Part shown: positions 1 to 7,323 of the stretch, piece by piece
Numbering within the stretch: the first letter of the stretch is position 1
Layout of the letters: every line of letters starts with the position of its first letter
From: Clostridiales bacterium
GTDB lineage: Bacteria; Bacillota; Clostridia; Lachnospirales; CAG-274
Assembly: GCA_021202835.1 (NCBI GenBank)
Contig: JAJQCI010000281.1
Location: 1 to 9,976 of the forward strand
Reading direction: 5' to 3'
Length of the DNA: 9,976 nucleotides
Notes under the pieces: model-generated
Seen by the model: the letters and a program-made list of their open reading frames with translations, nothing else
Told to the model about the DNA's origin: nothing
The model's database searches: none
Program-made: the position numbers and the translations under genes

Positions 1-2
1 AT

Positions 3-119
3 ATAATAACAGCAGAGCTTGCTGCAGTGTGTTTGGCGGCATTATTTTCTTTTTTGGCTTATACAATATCTTATAGCGGCAGATACGCCGCAAATAACGG
101 GGGAGGTAATCGAGAATGA
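3..119 (+). CDS. 3' end of an upstream membrane-like protein (partial, unknown)
   Basis: This frame is open from the left edge and ends at TGA 117-119, giving 38 visible codons. The tail holds a hydrophobic stretch of about 20 residues (LAAVCLAALFSFLAYTISYS) that could be a membrane segment, then a short Gly/Asn-rich end. Its stop overlaps the start of the RND permease in ATGA, and the permease ribosome-binding site lies inside this frame, so the two are probably translationally coupled and functionally linked. Partners of RND pumps are often periplasmic-type adaptor proteins, but this hydrophobic tail does not look like a typical adaptor C-terminus, so no function is assigned. The frame could also be a chance opening, because its start lies outside the window. 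Confidence 0.5.
   Translation: MITAELAAVCLAALFSFLAYTISYSGRYAANNGGGNRE
102..107 (+). promoter_or_regulatory. Ribosome-binding site of the RND permease
   Basis: GGAGGT lies 8 bases before ATG 116. It fixes this start and sits inside the end of the upstream reading frame, consistent with coupled translation. Confidence 0.8.
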
Positions 120-3100
120 TTAAAACGGCAATCAAAAGGCCCGTTACGGTATGTATGATAGTTTTGTTTACACTCATACTTGGCTTCGTGGCCTACAATA
201 CTCTGGAGCTTGCCTACATACCTGATATAGACCTGCCATATGCAATGGTTTATACTACCTACACAGGGGCCGGCCCCGAAGAGGTTTTGGAGCTTGTTAC
301 AAAGCCCTTGGAGGAACAGCTTTCAACCATTACGGGTATTGACACCATAACGTCACAGTCTTCAGAGGAAACCTCAATGGTTCTCATTGAATTTGTAGCG
401 GGAACTGACCTGACGGAAGGTGTAAATGACATAAGAGATAAGCTGGAAAGAGTAAGTCTGCCGGACGATGCAGACGATCCTTCCATTATGAAAATCGACT
501 TTGACAGCGAGTCATTTGACGTAGGTATAACCTCAGATACGATGAATCCTGCCACACTTTACAATTATGTTGACGAAAACATAACCAGTAACTTTGAAAG
601 AATAGAAGGCGTAGCCTCTGTTGACATCACCGGTGGTGTGGAAACGGAAATTCAGGTTGTTTTGGACCCTGAAAAAGTGAGTCAGCTGGGAATATCCCTT
701 TCGTCAATATCTTCGGCTTTGGCCTCGGAAAACCAGAATGTTTCCGTAGGTACAATCAAAAAAGGCTCACAGGACGTAACCCTGAGAGTAGCCGGCCAGT
801 TTGACAGTTTGGAGGACATAAGAAACACTTATATTACAACCTCAAGCGGAAACGGCCTTCTTTTGAGAGAAATAGCAACATCTATTGATGAGGTTGAGCT
901 TGATCAGGAAACAGTTTCGGAGATAAACGAAAAAGAGGGTATTATTCTTAGTGTTTCTCTTGCTTCAGACGGTAATCTGGTTACTGTTGCCGATGATTTG
1001 GTAAGCGTAATAGACGAGCTTAACGAATCGGAAGCAAACCTCGATCTTACCCTTCTTACGACAACATCGGATTATATAAAAAGATCTATCAACAACGTTG
1101 TTAACACGGCCTTCCAGGCGGCTTTTCTTGCCGTTATAATTCTTCTTATATTCCTTCAGGACTGGAAGAGCGCCCTTATTATAGGTGTTTCGATTCCTAC
1201 GTCAATTATGGCTACATTCGGCGGAATGTATTTACTTGGCTTAAACATGAACCTTGTTTCAATGAACGGTGTTGTAATTGCCATAGGTATGCTGGTTGAC
1301 AACTCGGTTGTAGTTTTGGAAAATATATATAACTGGCGTGCCAGAGGCTTTTCGGCTACAGAATCGGCCTATAAGGGTACTCAGGAGGTTGCCATGGCGG
1401 TATTCGCTTCAACCCTGACAACCGTTGCCGTTTTTGCGCCCTTCCTTTTCTGGAACGCAACAATGGGTCAGATGCTTAACAATATAGCCTATACGGTTGT
1501 TGTTGCCCTTTTTGCTTCTTATGTTGTTTCAATCACCTTCGTTCCCACTGCATGTACTCTTATTATGGCAAACGATGACAGAGAGAGAAAGCAGCCTAAG
1601 AAGAGAACAATTTTCAATGCTTTGGGAGATGTTGTTAACCATGGTCTTGAAAGACTTGACTATGTATACAGCAGATTTTTGGGAGTATGTCTTCACCACA
1701 GAATTTTAGCCGTTATTATTGTAGTTGTTCTGTTTTTCCTTACACTGTCAACGGCAGGGAGTCTTGGCAGGGATCTTGTGGCCAGTTCAGACGAAGGCGC
1801 CGTTTCGATTGTGGCCGAAGTGCCTGACAACTACGAATTTGACTACAGCTATGAAATACTGGAAGAAATTAACGAGGCCATGGGAGAGATTCCCGAAGCG
1901 GATACAATTTATTCAACCATAGCTTCAAGCACACTTTTATCCTCTGCAGGTACTGTAACAGTAAATATTAACCTTATTTCAGCTGACGAAAGAGACAGAA
2001 GCGACACAGATATTGCAAAGGATTTGGAAGAAAAGCTTTCGGGAATTGTCGGAGCTGACATAACCGTTTCCGAAGGTTCAATGGCTATGGGTTCATTAGG
2101 CGGAGACGGATTCACTCTTGAAATAAGAGGAGACGATATATCCACCTTAAGAGAAATAAGCGACGACCTTTTGGAAAGAATTAAGCTTATCGACGGAGCA
2201 AAAAACATAGAAAGTACTCTTGAGGACACGCAGTATCAGACGGATATAGTTGTCGACAGAGCCAAAGCAGCCGCCTACGGCATAAGCTCATCGACTATAG
2301 CCTCTGCTGTAAGCGCCGCAAACAAAGGCATCACAAACACAACATTAAAGAGCAACGGTGAAGAAACAGACATAAATGTTATGTATCCCGAAGAAAGACT
2401 GGAATATGTGAGGGATCTTTATTCCCTTACAATAACAACGGGAACGGGAGCGGAAATACCGCTTACCGAGGTTGCGGACATTGTTGAAACAGAGACACCG
2501 GATGCAATAACAAGAAAAAATCAGGTAACATATATAGAAATAGAGGGTGAAATCGGTGATTTGGACACAAGCGGAACACAGGCAGCTGTTCAGGCGGTTT
2601 TAGACGACTATGTTTTCCCCGACGGCTACACATATGAGTTTACAGGTTTAGGCGAGATGATGTCGGAAACCTTCACAACTCTTGTTATAATTATTGTTGT
2701 AGCCATACTTATGGTATTCCTTGTTATGGCTTCACAGTTTGAGTCACTTTCCCAGCCTCTTATAATTATGTTTTCAATGCCTCTTGCGATTACCGGCGGT
2801 TTGTTCGGTTTGTTTATAACGGGAACCAATATAACGGCCTTCGCCCTTATAGGTTTCCTTATGCTTGTAGGTATGATCGTTAACAACGGTATCGTGCTTA
2901 TTGACTATACAAACCAGAGACGTCTTGAACACGGTATGACCTGTTATGACGCCCTTGTTGCGGCAGGCCGCTCAAGACTTCGTCCTATACTTATGACAAC
3001 TCTTACAACAGTCTGCGGTATGGTTCCCATGGCGCTGGCGCTTTCTGAAGGTATGGAGATGCAGCAGGCAATGGGTATAGTTATTATAGCCGGTCTTTCA

Positions 3101-3283
3101 ATAGGTACTCTTGTAACCCTTATATTCATACCTACGGTTTATTCACTCTTTGACTCCGCTTCAAGATTTATAAACCGCTTCACAAGTAAGATTTCGCCCT
3201 ATAAGGATGCGGATGAAAACAAATATACAAGAGCACTTAAAGAATATAAGAAAAAACAGCAGAATGAACACTCTGATTTATAA
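116..3283 (+). CDS. RND-family efflux permease (AcrB/HAE-like), full length
   Basis: A proton-driven inner-membrane pump of the resistance-nodulation-division superfamily; the substrate cannot be read from sequence. The 1055 residues match the usual length of about 1030-1060. TM1 is near 11-30, followed by the first porter domain (about 31-330), TM2-TM6 (about 331-485), TM7 (about 529-548), the second porter domain (about 550-855) and TM8-TM12 (about 855-1012), with a charged Lys-rich tail. Family signatures are seen: GMLVDNSVVVLENI at 391-404 (TM4) and, in the C-terminal half, AAGRSRLRPILMTTLTTVCG from 949. In TM4 only the first Asp of the AcrB Asp-Asp pair is present (D395, then N396). The position matching the AcrB TM10 lysine is N923 in MIVNNGIVLID. 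In a Gram-positive there is no outer membrane, so it presumably exports lipids, peptides or drugs across the single membrane. The gene overlaps the upstream frame by 4 bases and is followed by a terminator. Confidence 0.95.
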   Translation: MIKTAIKRPVTVCMIVLFTLILGFVAYNTLELAYIPDIDLPYAMVYTTYTGAGPEEVLELVTKPLEEQLSTITGIDTITSQSSEETSMVLIEFVAGTDLTEGVNDIRDKLERVSLPDDADDPSIMKIDFDSESFDVGITSDTMNPATLYNYVDENITSNFERIEGVASVDITGGVETEIQVVLDPEKVSQLGISLSSISSALASENQNVSVGTIKKGSQDVTLRVAGQFDSLEDIRNTYITTSSGNGLLLREIATSIDEVELDQETVSEINEKEGIILSVSLASDGNLVTVADDLVSVIDELNESEANLDLTLLTTTSDYIKRSINNVVNTAFQAAFLAVIILLIFLQDWKSALIIGVSIPTSIMATFGGMYLLGLNMNLVSMNGVVIAIGMLVDNSVVVLENIYNWRARGFSATESAYKGTQEVAMAVFASTLTTVAVFAPFLFWNATMGQMLNNIAYTVVVALFASYVVSITFVPTACTLIMANDDRERKQPKKRTIFNALGDVVNHGLERLDYVYSRFLGVCLHHRILAVIIVVVLFFLTLSTAGSLGRDLVASSDEGAVSIVAEVPDNYEFDYSYEILEEINEAMGEIPEADTIYSTIASSTLLSSAGTVTVNINLISADERDRSDTDIAKDLEEKLSGIVGADITVSEGSMAMGSLGGDGFTLEIRGDDISTLREISDDLLERIKLIDGAKNIESTLEDTQYQTDIVVDRAKAAAYGISSSTIASAVSAANKGITNTTLKSNGEETDINVMYPEERLEYVRDLYSLTITTGTGAEIPLTEVADIVETETPDAITRKNQVTYIEIEGEIGDLDTSGTQAAVQAVLDDYVFPDGYTYEFTGLGEMMSETFTTLVIIIVVAILMVFLVMASQFESLSQPLIIMFSMPLAITGGLFGLFITGTNITAFALIGFLMLVGMIVNNGIVLIDYTNQRRLEHGMTCYDALVAAGRSRLRPILMTTLTTVCGMVPMALALSEGMEMQQAMGIVIIAGLSIGTLVTLIFIPTVYSLFDSASRFINRFTSKISPYKDADENKYTRALKEYKKKQQNEHSDL

Positions 3284-3310
3284 ATACAGCTTATAAACCT
3301 TCCTTCAATA

Positions 3311-3350
3311 AAAACAGCCGGAAGCTGCATATGACAGCCCGGCTGTTTTT
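3311..3350. terminator. Bidirectional rho-independent terminator between the RND gene and pheT
   Basis: A perfect 11-bp stem, AAAACAGCCGG (3311-3321) with CCGGCTGTTTT (3339-3349), ends in a T run on the + strand and an A run on the left that becomes a U run on the - strand. The loop can pair further (GCTG/CAGC). It lies 28 bases after the RND stop and about 100 bases after the pheT stop, so it can serve both convergent genes. Confidence 0.9.
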
Positions 3351-3449
3351 AATATCATTTGTAATTTTATAAAAATATTCTTTGGGAAGGCAGAGATATT
3401 CAGACTGCCCGGTTAACCCAAAACCATTTCCTTAACCTGTGTTTAGGGA

Positions 3450-5858
3450 TTATTTGTCTCTTAAAACAGCACCCAGCTTATTCTTAAGCTCGTTAAGAAT
3501 CTTTTCTACGGGCTTATTCACCTCTTCGTCGGTTAATGTTCTGTCGGAGGCTCTGAATTTAATGCTGTATGCAACAGACTTATAGCCTTTTTCTATCTGC
3601 ATACCCTTGTATACGTCGAAAAGCTTAACCCTTTCAAGGTTCTTTCCGCCCTTTGCCTTTATAATGTCTTCGATTTCCTTAACGGTGACATCGTCTTTAA
3701 CCAGCATAGCTATATCTCTTTCAACTGCCGGATATTTGGGCAAAGGCTTAAAGCTGTGTTCGAAGGTTGTATATTTTATAAGCTCAGCCATATTTATAAC
3801 GGCAATGTAAGCCTTTGTACCTATTGAATAGTTATCCAGAATCTGGGGATGAACCTCTCCCAAATAGCCTATGCTTTCATTTTCAACGAACATTTCAGCC
3901 AGTCGGCCGGGGTGCATAAAGGGAATATCCGACTTAGGCAGATAATAAGCCCTGTCTTTAAAGCCCAAAACCTCTGTAAGCTCTTCAATAACGCCTTTCA
4001 GCATATAGAAGTCGCAGTCCTTGCCGTACATACCTATTGTAAGCATGGGGATTTCGTCGGGCAGCTTCTTAAGAGGTGTTTCCTCGGGTATATAAATCTT
4101 GTTTGTTTCGAAAAGATAACAGGAACCGTTTCTTCTGTTGTAGTTTGTTGAAAGACTGTTAAGCATGGCGTTTACTGTCTGCGTACGCATTATACTGAAG
4201 TCCTCACCTAATGGATTTGTTATTTTTACTGCCTTTCTTAAGGGGCTTTCGGCAGGAATATTCAGCTTGTCATAAACCTTGGGGCTTTCGAATGAGAATG
4301 TCATAGCCTCAGAGAAGCCGCTTGCAACCATGGTTTCGCTTATTTTGTCTTCTATAAGCTGAGAACGGCTCTTTTTGCCGCAGGTAGGGGTTCCTGCCGC
4401 AAGAGTTGTTTCTATTTTGTCATAGCCGTAGAAACGGGCGATTTCCTCCGCAAGGTCGGCCTCTGACTCAAGGTCGGGTCTGAATGTGGGGATTTTTGCG
4501 GTTTTTCCGTCTGCCTCGACTTCAATAAGCTTGAAGATGTCAATCATTTCCTGATCGGATAAGTTAAAGCCTATAAGCCTGTTTATGCTTTCGGCGGAGT
4601 AGGGGACCTCCCAGCTTTCTCTCTTGTTGGGATAGCAGTCAACCATACCGGGAACAACCTCGCCGCAGCCTAACATTTCAACAAGCTGAACGGCTCTGTT
4701 TACTGCGTCGTAGGCTGTGTTGGGGTCAAGGCCCTTTTCATATTTAGCGGAAGCGTCTGTTCTCATTCCCAGCTTCTTTGCCGTAATTCTTATATTAGGG
4801 CCGCTGAAGTTTGCCGATTCGAAAAGAATAGCCGCTGCATTGGGGGAAACCTTTGAGTTTTCGCCGCCCATAACACCTGCAATGGCTACGGCCTTGTTGG
4901 GGTCTGAAATAACAAGCATAGATGAATCGAGAACTCTCTTTTGACCGTCGAGAGTTGTAAACTGTTCCCCGTCCTCGGCGTTTCTTATTATGATTCTGCC
5001 CTCATCGATTGTGTCAATGTCGAAAGCATGCATTGGCTGGCCCATTTCAAGCATAACATAGTTTGTTATGTCAACGATATTGTTTATTGGCCTTACTCCT
5101 GCCGATGTAAGCCTGTGGCGAAGCCAAAGGGGCGAAGGCTCAACCTTAACGTTTTTAACAACTCTGCCGATATATCTGGGGCAGAGCTCGGGGTTTTTAA
5201 TTTCAACCGAAACAAAGTCGGCCGAATTTCCTTCGGCTTCAGCCTTTACCGTTATTTCGGGATATTTAAAGGGCTTTCTGAAGGCTGCCGCCGCTTCTCT
5301 GGCAAGGCCCAAAACAGAATAGCAGTCCGGGCGGTTGTTTGTGATTTCAAACTCTATAACATCGTCTGTAAGGTCTAAAACGTCTTTAACGTCTGCGCCC
5401 AGCTCAGGCTCACCGCTGAAAATATAAATTCCGTTGTCGGGAGCATCGGGGAAATCATGTGTTGTAAAGCCCAGCTCTTCAACGGAACACATCATTCCGT
5501 TTGAAACAACCCCTCTGAGCTTGCCTTTTTTGATTTTAAGGCCGTTTGCAAGGGTTGAGCCGTCAAGGGCAACGGGAACAACGGCGCCTTCGAATACGTT
5601 GGGGGCGGCTGTTACAATCTGAATATTTTCTTCTTTTCCCACATTAACCTGACAGATAACAAGCTTGTCTGCGTCGGGGTGTTTTTCTATTTTTTCAATT
5701 CTGCCCACAACGCATTTGTCTATTTCCTTTGCTCTGTTGCATACATTGTCGGCAAGACCCTCTACCTTCTGGCCGGCCATAGTCATTGTGTCCATAAATG
5801 TGTTTATGTCACAATCCAAATCAACATATTCCTTTAACCATTTAATAGGTAAATCCAT
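3450..5858 (-). CDS. pheT: Phenylalanine--tRNA ligase beta subunit
   Basis: The large subunit of the cytoplasmic alpha2-beta2 enzyme that charges tRNA-Phe. It carries the tRNA-binding and editing regions. The 802 residues match the bacterial norm of about 790-810. Domains in order: an N-terminal EMAP/OB-type tRNA-binding domain at about 40-150 (VGRIEKIEKHPDADKL at 51-66, SNGMMCSVEELG at 119-130); the B3/4 editing domain at about 215-390 (RPINNIVDITNYVMLEMGQP from 256); B5 at about 405-480 (RPDLESEADLAEEIARFYGYD region, 460-480); the catalytic-like core at about 490-690; and the ferredoxin-fold anticodon-binding (FDX-ACB) domain at about 706-801 (KYPAVERDIAMLV from 708). The start is supported by GGAGGG (5867-5872 as seen on the - strand) 8 bases upstream. 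It lies 17 bases after pheS and is co-transcribed with it under the T-box leader. No truncation or frameshift is seen. Confidence 0.98.
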   Translation of the reverse strand: MDLPIKWLKEYVDLDCDINTFMDTMTMAGQKVEGLADNVCNRAKEIDKCVVGRIEKIEKHPDADKLVICQVNVGKEENIQIVTAAPNVFEGAVVPVALDGSTLANGLKIKKGKLRGVVSNGMMCSVEELGFTTHDFPDAPDNGIYIFSGEPELGADVKDVLDLTDDVIEFEITNNRPDCYSVLGLAREAAAAFRKPFKYPEITVKAEAEGNSADFVSVEIKNPELCPRYIGRVVKNVKVEPSPLWLRHRLTSAGVRPINNIVDITNYVMLEMGQPMHAFDIDTIDEGRIIIRNAEDGEQFTTLDGQKRVLDSSMLVISDPNKAVAIAGVMGGENSKVSPNAAAILFESANFSGPNIRITAKKLGMRTDASAKYEKGLDPNTAYDAVNRAVQLVEMLGCGEVVPGMVDCYPNKRESWEVPYSAESINRLIGFNLSDQEMIDIFKLIEVEADGKTAKIPTFRPDLESEADLAEEIARFYGYDKIETTLAAGTPTCGKKSRSQLIEDKISETMVASGFSEAMTFSFESPKVYDKLNIPAESPLRKAVKITNPLGEDFSIMRTQTVNAMLNSLSTNYNRRNGSCYLFETNKIYIPEETPLKKLPDEIPMLTIGMYGKDCDFYMLKGVIEELTEVLGFKDRAYYLPKSDIPFMHPGRLAEMFVENESIGYLGEVHPQILDNYSIGTKAYIAVINMAELIKYTTFEHSFKPLPKYPAVERDIAMLVKDDVTVKEIEDIIKAKGGKNLERVKLFDVYKGMQIEKGYKSVAYSIKFRASDRTLTDEEVNKPVEKILNELKNKLGAVLRDK

Positions 5859-5875
5859 TTTTTTATCCCTCCAAA

Positions 5876-6901
5876 TCAGAACTGCTTCAAGAACTTAGCG
5901 TCATTTTCAAACAACAGTCTAAGGTCGTTTATGCCATATCTCTGCATAGTAACTCTCTCTAAGCCCATACCGAAGGCAAAGCCCGAATATACGTTAGGGT
6001 CGATTCCCGACATTTCCAAAACCTTAGGGTGAACCATACCGCAGCCCAGCATCTCGATCCAGCCGCTGTCTTTACATATGCGGCAGCCTTTTCCGCCGCA
6101 GCCGAAGCAGGTGGCGTCCATCTCTGCCGAAGGCTCTGTAAAGGGGAAGTGGTGAGGACGGAACCTAACCTTTGTGTCTTCTCCGAAAAGCTGCTTTGCA
6201 AAAACCTCAAGGGCCCCCTTGAGGTCACCCATTGTGACACCCTTGTCTATAACAAGACCTTCAAGCTGGTGGAAAATAGGTGAGTGGGTGGCGTCAACCT
6301 CGTCGGCACGGTAAACTCTTCCCGGGGCAATAATTCTGATAGGGGGCTTTCTGGTTTCCATAACTCTTACCTGCATAGGTGAGGTTTGTGTTCTTAAAAG
6401 GAAGTCGCCATCCCCTTCAACATAAAATGTGTCCTGTTCGTCTCTTGCTGTGTGGTTGGGAGGTATGTTAAGGGCGGTAAAGTTGTAATAAGCGTCTTCG
6501 ACTTCGGGGCCTTCGGCGATTTCATAGCCCATGCCTATAAATATATTTTTGATATCCTCAATAACAATGTTCATAGGGTGTCTGTGGCCTATTCCGGAGG
6601 CCTTCCCCGGCATCGTTACGTCGATTTTTTCTTTTTTGAGCTTAAGTGTCATAGCCTGCTGTTCAAGACGCTTTTTTGACCTTTCGATTTCGGCTTCGAT
6701 AGACGTTCTGACCTCGTTTGCCAGCTGACCCATAACAGGCCTTTCCTCTTTGGAAAGCTTTCCCATACCCTTCATAAGGGCTGTAAGCTCTCCCTTTTTG
6801 CCCATAAGCCTAACCCTTATGTCGTCAAGCTGTTTTAAATCGGAAACATCGGCAAGGCTCTCCAAAGCCCTGGCCTTAACCTCCAATAATTTGTCTTTCA
6901 T
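5876..6901 (-). CDS. pheS: Phenylalanine--tRNA ligase alpha subunit
   Basis: The catalytic subunit that activates Phe and transfers it to tRNA-Phe, partnering PheT. From the chosen start it has 341 residues, in the usual range of about 330-345. Residues 1-85 form the charged N-terminal coiled-coil that contacts tRNA. The class II core follows, with the family segment TQTSPMQVR (172-180), motif 2 GRVYRADEVDATHSPIFHQ (194-212) and motif 3 GFAFGMGLERVTM (307-319). A CxxC-x4-CxxC cluster (C265, C268, C273, C276) lies just before WIEMLG. An ATG at 6910 would add three residues, but the only AGGA (6911-6914) touches that ATG with no spacer. The same AGGA lies 9 bases before ATG 6901, so 6901 is preferred. 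pheS is first in the pheST operon and is controlled by the T-box upstream. Confidence 0.97.
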   Translation of the reverse strand: MKDKLLEVKARALESLADVSDLKQLDDIRVRLMGKKGELTALMKGMGKLSKEERPVMGQLANEVRTSIEAEIERSKKRLEQQAMTLKLKKEKIDVTMPGKASGIGHRHPMNIVIEDIKNIFIGMGYEIAEGPEVEDAYYNFTALNIPPNHTARDEQDTFYVEGDGDFLLRTQTSPMQVRVMETRKPPIRIIAPGRVYRADEVDATHSPIFHQLEGLVIDKGVTMGDLKGALEVFAKQLFGEDTKVRFRPHHFPFTEPSAEMDATCFGCGGKGCRICKDSGWIEMLGCGMVHPKVLEMSGIDPNVYSGFAFGMGLERVTMQRYGINDLRLLFENDAKFLKQF

Positions 6902-6941
6902 AAAAAACATTCCTTTCGTAAATTAATATCTGTTTGCAAAT

Positions 6942-6977
6942 AAAAAAGACTGCGTCACACATCAATGGGACGAAGTC
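6942..6977 (-). terminator. T-box regulated terminator before pheS
   Basis: On the - strand GACTTCGTC (6977-6969) pairs with GACGCAGTC (6956-6948) with one mismatch, and TTTTTT (6947-6942) follows. Its 5' arm contains the bases needed by the antiterminator, so the two folds exclude each other. It sits about 30-40 bases before the pheS ribosome-binding site. Confidence 0.85.
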
Positions 6978-7200
6978 AATAATCGCGGTACCACCCAAAT
7001 TCAGGCATAGCCTGCACCTCAAAAGCCCTTTAACGCAGGCAATGCGCACTCCCCTACTTTTCTGGCTCTTCAGGGAGCGAGCTCCGACGTGAACTTCCCA
7101 AGTTTTGATGTTAAGAAGCGCTTTCAGCCTGCCGGCGCTTCATCTCTTTTAAATCCAAAAACAAGGTACTCTCGTCATCTCAGCCGTTAATTTTTTCACT
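6942..7200 (-). promoter_or_regulatory. T-box leader (tRNA-Phe-sensing riboswitch) of pheST
   Basis: On the - strand the leader holds GGGTGGTACCGCG (6996 to 6984), the conserved T-box that pairs with the free acceptor end of uncharged tRNA. Stem I shows a classical specifier loop: AGAGUA on the 5' side and GAAGUUCA on the 3' side (an AGUA/GAA loop-E arrangement), closed by GACG/CGUC below and CC/GG above. The specifier is UUC at 7093-7091, a Phe codon, followed by the usual A. A readable antiterminator forms from UGGG/CCCA and GCG/CGU around the UGGUACC bulge, and it competes with the terminator at 6948-6977. Uncharged tRNA-Phe should therefore allow read-through into pheST. The Phe specificity is read from the sequence; the mechanism is established for the family. 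Confidence 0.95.
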
Positions 7201-7206
7201 AAAAGA

Positions 7207-7235
7207 ATTATACATAATTTACATCTTTCTGTCAA
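7207..7235 (-). promoter_or_regulatory. Sigma-A promoter of the pheST operon
   Basis: Read on the - strand, a perfect TTGACA (7235-7230) and a perfect TATAAT (7212-7207) are separated by 17 bases. Transcription should begin near 7200, just before the T-box stem I, which fits a strong constitutive promoter with control left to attenuation. Confidence 0.92.
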
Positions 7236-7278
7236 GCACCTATTTGCAAAGAAGCGGTATAAAACTGTTAAGCCTGTA

Positions 7279-7301
7279 CGCTGCAGCAAGACGCTGCAGC
7301 G
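7279..7301 (-). terminator. Hairpin after sleC, possible weak terminator
   Basis: CGCTGCAGC (7279-7287) and GCTGCAGCG (7293-7301) form a perfect 9-bp stem with a 5-base loop, about 23 bases after the sleC stop. No U run follows directly on the - strand (a short TTTT comes only after about 15 bases), so it is not a standard intrinsic terminator. Each arm contains the self-complementary GCTGCAGC, so it can also be read as a tandem repeat of one palindrome. Confidence 0.4.
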
Positions 7302-7323
7302 GTAAATCAAGAGGGCTGTTTCA

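Noticed and set aside
4941..5378. A 145-codon open frame on the + strand opposite pheT
   Set aside because: It is antisense to a full-length conserved gene, has no family features, and is expected from the codon bias of pheT. The same holds for the other frames inside the RND gene, pheT, pheS and sleC.
6902..6910. ATG 6910 as the pheS start
   Set aside because: AGGA abuts this ATG with no spacer; the same site is correctly spaced for ATG 6901.
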